From Marsupella aquatica (taxonomy: Eukaryota; Marchantiophyta), in the NCBI GenBank assembly GCA_973895155.1, contig OZ316899.1:16430001-16494000 (forward strand): 64,000 nucleotides of DNA, written 5' to 3'. The notes beneath the pieces are model-generated. The model had not been told where the DNA came from and did not search any database. It saw only the letters and a program-made list of their open reading frames with translations. Numbering within the stretch: position 1 is the stretch's first letter; each line of letters opens with the position of its first letter. The position numbers were made by a program, and so were the translations under genes. This document shows positions 55,339 through 64,000 of the stretch, piece after piece.

Positions 55339-57052
55339 TCAAAGTCTTTGCACTACTCTCGACACTAACCCGTTTGTGTTGTTGGCAAACTTGCACACTA
55401 ACGGTTGTAGCAACTCTTTCACGTCCACCCCAAGACGTGCTACCACCTGCCCACTTATGAAGCAGGCGGTCATGCCTGTATCCACCAAAGCAACACCCAG
55501 ATTACCGTTAGAAGTGACATTCACAAAAGTCAAATTTTCAGGATCCATTGTCTTAACCTTAGGTATCTTCTCTCGCAACAACACCTTCTCTCCGGCAGGA
55601 ACCTCCCTTATAGGGACCCTGTCAGCTACTAAGGGTTTGATTAGAGCGATACTTACCTTAATGCTCTTCTGCCCTCCACCATCTCCGCTTTGCTTGCCAC
55701 CTTTCGTGGAACAATCCTTACTTTGATGGCCCATGGCACCACATGTGAAGCACAAACCTTTAGCCCGCCTCTGCTCCGTGAGTGCCTGCTTCTTTCCTGT
55801 CTGTGCCGATGAGGTTCCTTTCTTGAAATTGCCGGCCTTCCGGTTTTGCTTAGCTTCTCCATTCTGGGGCTGGGGATCTGAACCATCGTCCCCCGCCCCC
55901 TCAGGTTGCTTACGCTTATTCCAGGACCTTTTGCTTTCCCAGCTTCCCCCTCAGATCCCTTGCCACCCACCTTCGCCAAGTCCGGTCTGTTATTCACCAA
56001 TGTAGTGGCCTTGTCGAAGGCGTCAGAAAGCGTTTTGAACTCATGATGCTTTTCCTATAACTTTTCCCTAAGCAACGGCGAGAGATTCTCTATAAAGTTG
56101 TGAAGCTATGTATATAGGGTCTCTTGTCCCACCTGGATACACGCCAACTGGTTCTGGTAATAAGTGATGAAATTTTGGATATCACCCCTGAAGCTCATCT
56201 CCGTCACACATTTTTGAGCATGCCACTCCGGGTACTTAGTGGTGACATGAGCACGGAGTCCCTAACCAGGTTTTCCCGAGTTAATGGCAAGGAGGAGTCC
56301 TCTCGCGACTTCTTCCAAGACTTGTACCAAGTCAAGGCATAGTCCTTCAAGTAAGGAGCGGCTGCGGTAGCCCAAGTGGGACGCTCAACACACGCTTGGA
56401 GATGAATCTCCATTGTGGAGAGCCAACTCAGGAATTTTTGTCCACTCTACTCGTAGGCCACATCGTAAGTTGGAGGAGTTGGTAGCTAGTTCACTTGGAA
56501 CATACTCCATCCAACTACCATTTCCCCCTTGGGACGCGTTGCACTCTGACTACCCAGACTAAGTAAGTATTTAATCTGGGCCCCCTTGCTGTGTTCCAAC
56601 TGTTCATAAATGAGTCGTTGGTCTTGAGTCAACGGACCCAGACTGTCGTCAGTGGCTGGGCCCTTGCGGGTTGTATGAGGACGGTCCTCCAACCGTCTTT
56701 CCTTTGCGGGTCGCCTGTCCTTAGGTTCTCTCGTGGATTTTGGTGACACCCCCGACGTCTTGCGAGCACCATGACCTCCTGGGGCTGAGGCATCACCCTC
56801 ATCGCCCTGGTTTTCCTTGGTCAGATTATCCATGATGACGTCCAGCTTGACGTCATTCTCTAGTTCCGTGTTCAACCCTCTCAAGGCTGGGATCAGTTCC
56901 TCTTCTGGGTCCTGATCGTCGTCCTTCGATTCGGCTTCAGCATCGTCGTCGCTTCCTTCTGCGTCGGAGTTGTCATTGTCCGATCCGTCCTCCAAAGGAT
57001 CGGCCACCTCCTTCCCTTTAAGTTGACGGCGCTCTGCACTTGACGTTGTCAT
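55339..57052 (-). pseudogene. Chromovirus Gag and protease
   Basis: ATG 57,052 opens MTTSSAERRQLKGKEVADPL with an acidic stretch and a charged linker. After stops near 56,486 and 56,460 come the Gag core FLSWLSTMEIHLQACVERPT and DYALTWYKSWKKSRED. A frame change leads to a basic linker and the knuckle CFTCGAMGHQSKDC (about 55,750). Protease: VALVDTGMTACFISGQVV (active-site DTG) and RLGVDVKELLQPLVCK. Frameshifts occur near 56,000 and 55,700. Gag packages element RNA; the protease cleaves the polyprotein. Confidence 0.75.
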
Positions 57053-59583
57053 GAGGTTTCCATCCTAAAGGAGGAATCCTCATGTTTTGTGAAGGAAGTT
57101 GAAACCAATTTTGCTTCTAACTTGGGCAAGTTGACTTGACTTGAGCTAACTTGACCAAGGTGAAGGAGGAAGTAGAGTTATGAGGGTCAAGGTAGGGATG
57201 AGGTTGAGCCTACCCACCCTTGTTACTATTGTGGGGTATGTTTTTCATTTGTGACCAGCGATTAAGTTATCATTTGGCGGATCGGCGGAATGGAGGTTGC
57301 TTGCCCGACAAGCAAGGTATTTAGGGTTTTGGCGACATGGTGACCAGGTTCATTGAATACATGGAGAAGGTGACCAGGTTCAAGGCATGTAAGAGGGTTT
57401 GGACCAAGTGCATCAGTTTTGTGAAATTTGGACCAGATTCAGATTTTTGTGTTAATTGGACCAGATTCAATGTATCTACTTCAACGGTGGATCTTGGTTT
57501 TGGTTAATGGATGGTTTGGATTGAAGGTGGAGATGTGAGTTAGGGCTTGGTGGAGGTCGTGGCTTTTTCAAAAAGGTCAAAGCTCTTTTGGTTTGCAAGT
57601 TACTAAGGAGGGGTTTTTTGGCTTATTTTTGGCCGTTTGATCTAATTGGTGTGAGATCGAGGGCTGTGATTCAATGAGGATTAAAAACATAAGTGGAGGA
57701 GCTTGTGGGTGCCCTGGGCCTTCCCACGTGGATACTAAAGGAGGAAGTTCGAGTGGCCAAGGGTTCGGAGGTTAGATGTTGTTGAAGTGCTGCCGTTTTG
57801 CCGTTTTGGAGTGTTAAGTCCCATTTTTAGTTGTAGGAGCGAACCTCTTGAGGGGAGCTCGAGCATGAGGCATGAGTGAAGGGGGAGCCCTCCTCCTTGG
57901 CCATGGCCTTAGGATTTTGAGGGTAGGAGATGTAGAGGCAATTTTGTGAAGAGATAGATGGAATAGAAGCTTTGAATGTGAAGAGATTGAGTTTTGTGAC
58001 GGTTTTTCTAGGGATTTGGAGAGAGGTTTCGAATGTAGGAGAGGCTGACTCGAAGCCTTAGGAAGGAGGTAGGATGTGAGTAGGAAGTATAAGGAGCTTG
58101 CATGAGAGATTGCCCACAAGAAGGCATACTCAAATGTAAGTTTGTTGCTTCAAGTTTTGAGGAGAATGGACTTGTAGGAGATTTTTGAAAGCTTAGAGGA
58201 GATGAGACCTAATCTTGTTGAAGCTTGGGAGTCTTGCATTAGAGATGGCTCACTGAGAAGGACTACTCTCTTGTAAACTCCTTGACTTGAAGCTTCGAAA
58301 GTAGATTTGGTTGATAGAAGGAAGTATGAGAGAAGGAGACTAGGGTTTTGAAGCTTGGATAGGCTATGGAGGGATTTTGAATGCTTGGTTGATGATTAGA
58401 CTTGGTGATGATTCATTTTTGCTAGGAGGGTCTTGCTTGTGACCCATGTTTTTACTTGGAGGCCATGATGCTACATGTGTCTTCTTGCTATGCATTTAGA
58501 GGAGAGGTATCCTCGTTTTTGAGATGTGTGTTGATGCCTTGCTTTGGCTATGAATGATGGAATGGTTAGAATGAATGTCTTCATGCCATTTTCGAATGTT
58601 GTTGTGAGCTTGAAGGTGTTTTTGAAAGTAGATGGGTTGAATGAAGGTACTTTCGAAAGTAGTTATTATGCATGAGGGAAGTTGCAAGAGTAAAGAGTGA
58701 AGGCATTTTCGATTGATGGATTGGGTTGTTTGTGGATTATACTTGGTGGTTCTACTAGAGGAAGGGACTAAGGTCAATTCCATGTTTGTTAAGGAGTTTG
58801 TTGACCAACCCTAGGTCACTTTTCGAAAGTAGTTTCCCATGTTTTGAAAGTTGGATGTTTGAATGGTGCATAGAGATGCCTTGCATACCTTTGGATGTCC
58901 CACTTGTCTTAGCCACAACCAAGAGTGACCCTTAACTTGACCACATTGAATGTACACTTGAACTTGTGTACCTTAGAAGGTTGCAAGGGATTGTGTGCAA
59001 TCAAGTGTTGGAAAAGGAATGGTGACCAATTGAATGTTGGGCTTAGACTTGTGAGGATTACATTGGGAAGCTTGAACCAGTTATTTTGATTGTGATTGGA
59101 TATGAGTATGTAAATGGCTTGAGTTTCGAAAGCATGCATGCTTGCTTGCTTGTGATGATGTGGATGAAAGGAAGTGCTTAGGGTCTACTTTATCTTGTTT
59201 GCAACCGTTTCCTATCTCAAGCAGCCATACACCCTGCGTGTCCCTTGATCCTCTTTTCCCACCTCTTTGCTTATCCTCAGGACAATGTGTTCACCGCAGC
59301 AGTCGACGGTTTGGCCATTGCGTCTTCTTCATCCTGCTTGTAACATTTGTCTAGGGAAGTCAACTTGTCCTCCTTCTGTTCATCTTGAACTTAAGCTCTC
59401 CCCTTGGTGGGGGGAGCCTGTTTGCCACTCTTTGATCGAGTGTTTTTAGCCATGTTCCCAGCGGCCAAATCTGCCCGCAGTCGACCTGCCAGGCACGTTG
59501 AAGCACTAAGTCCCTGCAAAATCCGTTAAGATTTTTGGATTCTAACTTAGCCCAACCCCGGCCCGGTGTCTATGCCAGCAATC
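57053..59583 (-). other. Long leader between chromovirus PBS and gag, no gene
   Basis: About 2.5 kb without a supported gene, long for such a leader. CTTTCGAAAG-like words recur (near 58,296; 58,650; 58,820; 59,123). An unrecognised insertion is possible. Confidence 0.45.
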
Positions 59584-59595
59584 GCTCTGATACCA
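59584..59595 (-). other. Primer binding site of the chromovirus
   Basis: The minus strand reads TGGTATCAGAGC, the usual plant PBS complementary to the 3' end of initiator tRNA-Met, just downstream of the 5' LTR. Confidence 0.85.
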
Positions 59596-59599
59596 CAAG

Positions 59600-60950
59600 T
59601 GGTGGACCTTGCCACCCAACACCCTCACCAATCCCAGCACTCGCGCCTAAGTGCCCCTGGTGCCCTGAATGCCTCCACGGAATACCTCGAGCAAGCACCC
59701 TAGTGCCCCTTGCACCGCCAACGGTTCCTCCCATACGAAGTCGCACTTGCTCACCTACACGACCGCTACTCAATGGTCCTCACTGTCTGCACAAGCAACC
59801 AACCACCTCGGTAAGTAACCCCTCAGGATCTAGAACTCGCCAAGTCTAGCATCCTAACTCAACCTCAACAGACGTTGGTAAATAGGTCAGCGATAGGTCC
59901 TCCCGATGCCATAAGCCAGAACCAGAACCCACGCCCATTGTCCGTCCAGGGGCACGGCCCGGGTTCCCCCTCATACCTATACATCACCAACTGACCGCTC
60001 TGACCTCAGGACATGCTCATGGCCCAATTAGCGTAGCTTGTCCTAAAGCTTGTCCCAACACATCGGGACCAAACTGGTCCCAATTCTAGCAACCAACTCC
60101 CAGGTTGCCTCACTAATGGTCCAGAGGCCGGACACTCTTGGGACTCAACCTCCTCACCTACTTGGCCTTGCCTCCCCAACGAAAACTCCCTTGGGAGACT
60201 GAACGCGGCTTGGTTGTTGTTCGGCAGGATTTGGCAAGCGGGCGAGTCAACACCCGCAAACCCCGAGAACCCATGGCACCCCTAGACCCAGCTGAGCTCG
60301 AGAGCTTTCCAATGCATCCAAGATATCCGTTGTCCTCCAACGGACTTCCTGTTGGGAAGATATCGCCGTTTCCGTTTGGCGGTTTCCCTTAGTGTCGCGA
60401 CCGTCGCGGCTCACAACTTTGGCTCGGCCTTAGCCCCCAGGGAGACACCACTGCCCTCATATATGCTTCTAGAGACCTGCCACCCCGGACCACCTTTGGT
60501 CCCTAAACATTTGACCCCCAACCCGGAACCTATCGCGCCTAATGGGCGCGCCATCAACTGGTAACACCCATAACTTTCTCGTTAGGCATCCGCAAGCGGA
60601 GTGCCTTAGCCCGTTGTGATCGGGCCGACCCAGTGCTCATGCCTAGGCCCTCAGGTCTGATTGCCGCTCGGGGCCTCGACTGGCCCAACCCGTATCGGGC
60701 CACAACTTGCGCCCCAAGCGTTCGTTGCCCATGGCGTCAACTCCATTGGCCTTGGGCCCAAGAGGAGCTCACACTCAAGTCCTCAGAACTCAAAGTGCAT
60801 CCAGGGGTCCGGACGGCCATCCTTGAGCCCGGCCAATTTCCCCTTGACCCGACCAGCTATCAGCTAGTCCAAGTCCTTAGTGTGTGTCCCTAGCTTGGCT
60901 CCTGCCTCGCTGTGGACCGGCTCAATATAGGGTATGTAAGGAACTTGTCA
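59600..60950 (-). repeat. Chromovirus 5' LTR
   Basis: Ends next to the PBS with CCACCACTTG on the minus strand. Contains the promoter-like CATATATGAGGGCAGTGG near 60,455-60,472, matching 52,315 and 20,684. The start near 60,950 is set by loss of similarity with the copy at 20.2 kb. Confidence 0.65.
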
Positions 60951-61829
60951 ATTTTTTTGTTGTTTGTACAAGGAATAGTAAGAAAGTTGTTGTAGTGTTA
61001 GCAAAGTACTTAGGGTTTGCAACCCTAAGTCACTAGGGAAGGCTAGTAGGAAATCATGGAAGGGAGAAAATGTGTTGTTCTAAGCAAATGTAAAGGGATA
61101 AGTAATGTGATTTTGGTAGGCAGCAAATGTTCCACCCTTAGTTAGGATAGGCGACTAAGTCGGGACCGGAAAATGACCCGACACCTGACATCTTATTTTT
61201 GGCTGATATTTCTCCCATGGGTGCTGGGAGGTCCCTAGGGAACCCTGAAAAAGTATGAAGTCAAGTGGGGTCTCAACCTAGGAGTTGTGAGTATTTTGAC
61301 AGAAATTAAAATAACCAACTAGCGGGCCCCGGAGAAAATAGCCAAGGGGTAAATTTTGTGGGTTCGAGGTTATAATTGAGTTTAGTATAGACCATAATAT
61401 CCCTGGATTGTCTCAGAAATAATTTGTCACCTTTTGTTATTTTTTGGGAACACCTCAAAGATTGGGAATAGCAATGCGCTTTAATAGATATGGTCAAACT
61501 TATGTATTTTTAGAAAAGTCGTTATGGAGTGTTTAGAGAGTTTGATAAATTTAGGAGTGAGTCCTATGTCCAAGGATTCCAGAAATCTGCTCAGAAGTAC
61601 TTTTGGACATTTGAGTGAATTATGGCATGGCCTTCAAGAGGGGCCAGTATAACTGTTTCTCCTGAGAGGAAAACGAAAATTTTCTAAGTGTCAAAACGCG
61701 TCGACGCGGCTGCGACCAGACTAGCACGAGGTCAGGCAAGCACGACATGGGCAGGAATGCACGAGGTGGGCTAATTGAAGGGCTGGTGCTCATCAAAATA
61801 GGCCACTCTTGATCTGAATAGGCAGGTGC
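60951..61829. other. No gene seen
   Basis: AT-rich intergenic or old LTR DNA. No family features. Confidence 0.5.
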
Positions 61830-62300
61830 AGGATTGAATTGAGCTAGCTGCTGCTGAGAAGGACTTGACCCAGCTGCTACTGTGAAATTGAATTGTGAGC
61901 TATGGCTGCTGATTGGAATAGGGAGGCTGGCTTTGAATTGGGAAGGTTGCTTGCTGCTATGGCAACGGCACAATAGATTAGAGGTGCTGCTATTAATCAG
62001 GCATGAGATGCTCACGAGAATTGGCTGGCTGCTGCCTTGATGCTGCTGAATTGATGGATGCTGCTGCTAGCTGCGAAATTGCAGAGGTGGGCAGCTACGA
62101 AATTGAGGAGAGAGACCTGCTTGGCTAAGTGATTGGAATAGAGCTAGTTGTTGAGAAGGAATCAAGCTATGGCTGCTGCTGTGCTTCGAATCTGCTGCTA
62201 TGCTTCGAATCTACTGTTGTGCTGTTGTGTTGCAAGCTGCGAATTGGTGGGCTATGGCTGCTGCAAAATTCTGCTGCGATTTTGAATCACTTGCAAGACT
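61830..62300. repeat. Degenerate GCTGCT-rich tract
   Basis: Many GCTGCTGCT runs mixed with GAATTG and TGCTTCGAATC words (for example TGTGCTTCGAATCTGCTGCT near 62,180). Open frames here reflect the triplet repeats. Confidence 0.65.
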
Positions 62301-63190
62301 GGATGGCTATGGAGGTGGACTGAGAAGGGTGTTGTAGACTTGGCTGAGCTATCAATTGACCTGTTGTCATTTGATCCAATAGAGAATGCTGCCGTTTCAG
62401 ATTGAATTCAAGAGAGAGGAAAATGCTGCAAAAATTGGTGTCCTTATCAATCTTCTTCATAAGAAATATGAGTATACTGAGAGTACTCTCCCCTCATGAC
62501 ACGTGGAATCCCCATAAGGGGCGTATAAGGTTCAAGTGTAATCGGGTCGCCGCTTACACCCGCTTTACACCAAAAATAGGCCTTGGGAGAATGGGCATAA
62601 CTTTGGCTAGGGGTATCCGTTGGGGCCCAAATGTTTTTGTGCTGAGTTAGGGGAAGGTAAGGCACCCCTTGGTGAAGGTGGAAACCCAGAAAAATAATCA
62701 CTCAAATATATTTTTAGCGGAGGCCACGAGGGGGTCCCCATAGCTTGCAAACGGGAGTTGGCATGGGGGAAGTAAGACCAGGTTTTTAGGCTGACACTTC
62801 TTGCACCCGTGTCACCCAAGTTAGGATACATGGAGAAGAGCGTACCTCAGGGTAAAGGTGCAAGGCCGTTAGGGTAAGGAAAGTAAGTTGATAGGTCGGG
62901 GTAGTAAGTAAGAACTAGTAAATAAGGAGCCAACTTTGACATGACACAACTTGAGACTCACTCACTCTTTTTGCGAGCTTTCAAGTGGGTTGGGAAGCTG
63001 GTGAGGAGGACCATAAGTGAGAGCAGGTTTGGAGGTCAAAGCATGCAACTCATGTGTGGCATATTCCAGGGCTTGGAAGGAGTCAAGCAATAGGTTGTAG
63101 AGTGAGCTACAAACTATAGAGTTGGACTTTGTGTGTTAGGAGGAATTGGGGGAGGAGTAGTTGGACCCCAGGTCAAGCTTGGTGTGGTGT
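62301..63190. other. No gene seen; LTR-like flank
   Basis: Intergenic. The stretch before 63,190 reads like a U3 region leading to the TATA box at 63,204, but no LTR borders are in the window. Confidence 0.4.
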
Positions 63191-63203
63191 GAAAGGAGAA
63201 TAG

Positions 63204-63210
63204 TATATAA
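63204..63210 (+). promoter_or_regulatory. TATA box of an LTR-like unit
   Basis: TATATAAGGAG followed about 30 bp later by a likely transcription start zone (TTTGTTAGGGACC) and U5-like DNA. Part of an element that runs off the window. Confidence 0.45.
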
Positions 63211-63433
63211 GGAGAAAGTTTTCCTTTGTTAGGGACCGGGAGTCTCATCTCTTAAGTGGAATCTCTACCTTGCCAAGGTAGGGCTAAGCTTGAGAAAGGA
63301 GAGGTGGTCCATGTTTAGTGTGGAGAATGTGTAGTGAACTTTTGTTGTAAAGGTGATACAATAAAAGGAGACTTGCCAATCTTCATTGTGACCATTAAGT
63401 GTGAGTGCATTTGAAGCATATGAGAGCAAGAGA

Positions 63434-63770
63434 AGAGTCCATGCTATGATGTAATCTTGGTCTAAGCTTGAAGGGGATGTGCTAGTACAAAACCAAGGCC
63501 AAGAGGCAAGGTTAAGGTAGAGCACTACTTTGAGACTTAGAGAGGATTATAGCTTGAGGGTGGAAAGTATTTTGCTTGGTGTGTGGTGTTAACAAGAAGT
63601 AAGAACAAGAGGAAGAGTCCTTAGATAGAGGAGCCTTCTCTAGAGCTCAAAGGGGATGTGTGGACCCAAACCAAGGCCAGGGGGGCAAGGTTGAGGGGTA
63701 ACACTACTTTGAGGGTCTTGAGGAGACTTAAGCTTGAAGAGGAAAGTACTTTGGTTCTTGGGTGTTTGTG
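63434..63770. repeat. Two diverged tandem copies of an about 181-bp unit
   Basis: AGAGTCC...GGGGATGTG...CCAAGGCCA...GGCAAGGTT...CACTACTTTGAG...GGAAAGTA(T/C)TTTG occurs starting near 63,434 and again near 63,615. Downstream of the TATA box, so perhaps in U5. Confidence 0.75.
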
Positions 63771-64000
63771 TGAGACTCTTCTCTAAGGTGACAGCTTGGA
63801 GCGGAGATCCCCCTTGCTGATCCTTGGAGTAGAGGAGAGGGGAAGGGTGCGAGTACAAAAGTAGTCAAGGGGACTACCTCTCTAGAAGTGCAGAGTTGAA
63901 ACTACTTATGTGTCACTTGCCTCTCCAACGGTTAATACGTGCAAACCGCACTTTTCTTCGCTTAAACCGTTGGTATCGTATTACGGGGTCGTGGAGGGAC

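Larger units (their letters stand above)
52389..60950 (-). mobile_element. Ty3/gypsy chromovirus, 3'-truncated
   Basis: From the right: 5' LTR (about 60,950-59,600), PBS, long leader, gag, protease, RT, RNase H, integrase. At about 52,425 the integrase region joins directly to a 35-bp match of the LTR 3' end (GGTGAGGGCGTTGGGTGGC on the minus strand), so the chromodomain and nearly all of the 3' LTR are deleted. The related plus-strand fragment at 36.9-38.4 kb shows what is lost. Confidence 0.7.

Noticed and set aside
61620-62650. Several open frames in the GCTGCT-rich tract
   Set aside because: Triplet-repeat composition keeps frames open; no domain features.

Overview
The window is a repeat-dense, gene-poor piece of a large plant-type nuclear genome. 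It has GT-AG introns, Ty1/copia and Ty3/gypsy elements with plant-style primer binding sites, two CACTA (En/Spm) elements with the plant TNP2/DUF4218/DUF4216 and TNPA gene sets, and one exon of a plant-type ribosomal protein eL20 (RPL18A) gene. I cannot name the species; a streptophyte (land plant or close relative) is the safe statement. Almost everything is mobile DNA, nested and mostly broken. I see no tRNA, rRNA or CRISPR array.

Layout. 1-8005: an unusual element with two divergent genes, a zinc-finger DDE (MULE-like) transposase on the minus strand and a protein with a C-terminal beta-class amino-methyltransferase domain on the plus strand. Its introns, its shared intergenic region and its 3' flank are studded with a 15-bp palindrome, TAGCGCCNGGCGCTA. 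A second, 5'-truncated copy with the same palindromes lies at 15,628-17,557. 8,013-8,263: last exon of an eL20 gene, starting 8 bp after the element end. 9,979-13,978: a TG...CA unit with a 5-bp target duplication, with its own TATA box and an intact 861-codon ORF, probably a solo LTR. 17,558-20,130: a broken retroelement (minus strand) with a retropepsin followed by a C5 cytosine methyltransferase. 20,200-21,005: LTR copy. 21,797-32,110: a CACTA element (minus strand) with TNPA- and TNP2-like genes and, upstream, a tandem-BRCT ORF and an EDM2-like PHD-finger ORF. 32,854-35,986: a second TNP2 gene (plus strand). 36,390-36,865: a cluster of TTTGCGA motifs. 36,870-38,448: chromovirus pol fragment with chromodomain. 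38,838-about 51,965: a Ty3/gypsy element (plus strand), split at its RNase H by a 5,979-bp copia element (43,246-49,224) with 199-bp LTRs and a TAGGC target duplication. 52,389-60,950: a chromovirus (minus strand) with 5' LTR and tRNA-Met-type PBS, but with its chromodomain and most of its 3' LTR deleted. 60,951-64,000: LTR-like and low-complexity DNA.

How the parts fit. Host gene content is nearly nil. The recurring theme is mobile elements that carry chromatin- or DNA-modification domains: a beta-class amino-MTase, a C5 MTase, EDM2-like PHD fingers and a chromodomain. The strongest candidate for an undescribed system is the 1-8005 element, in which a DNA-methyltransferase-like protein is paired with a dispersed, partly helically phased palindrome that sits only in non-coding parts of the element. 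All readings come from inspection by eye; exon ends and element borders not tied to a named motif are approximate.
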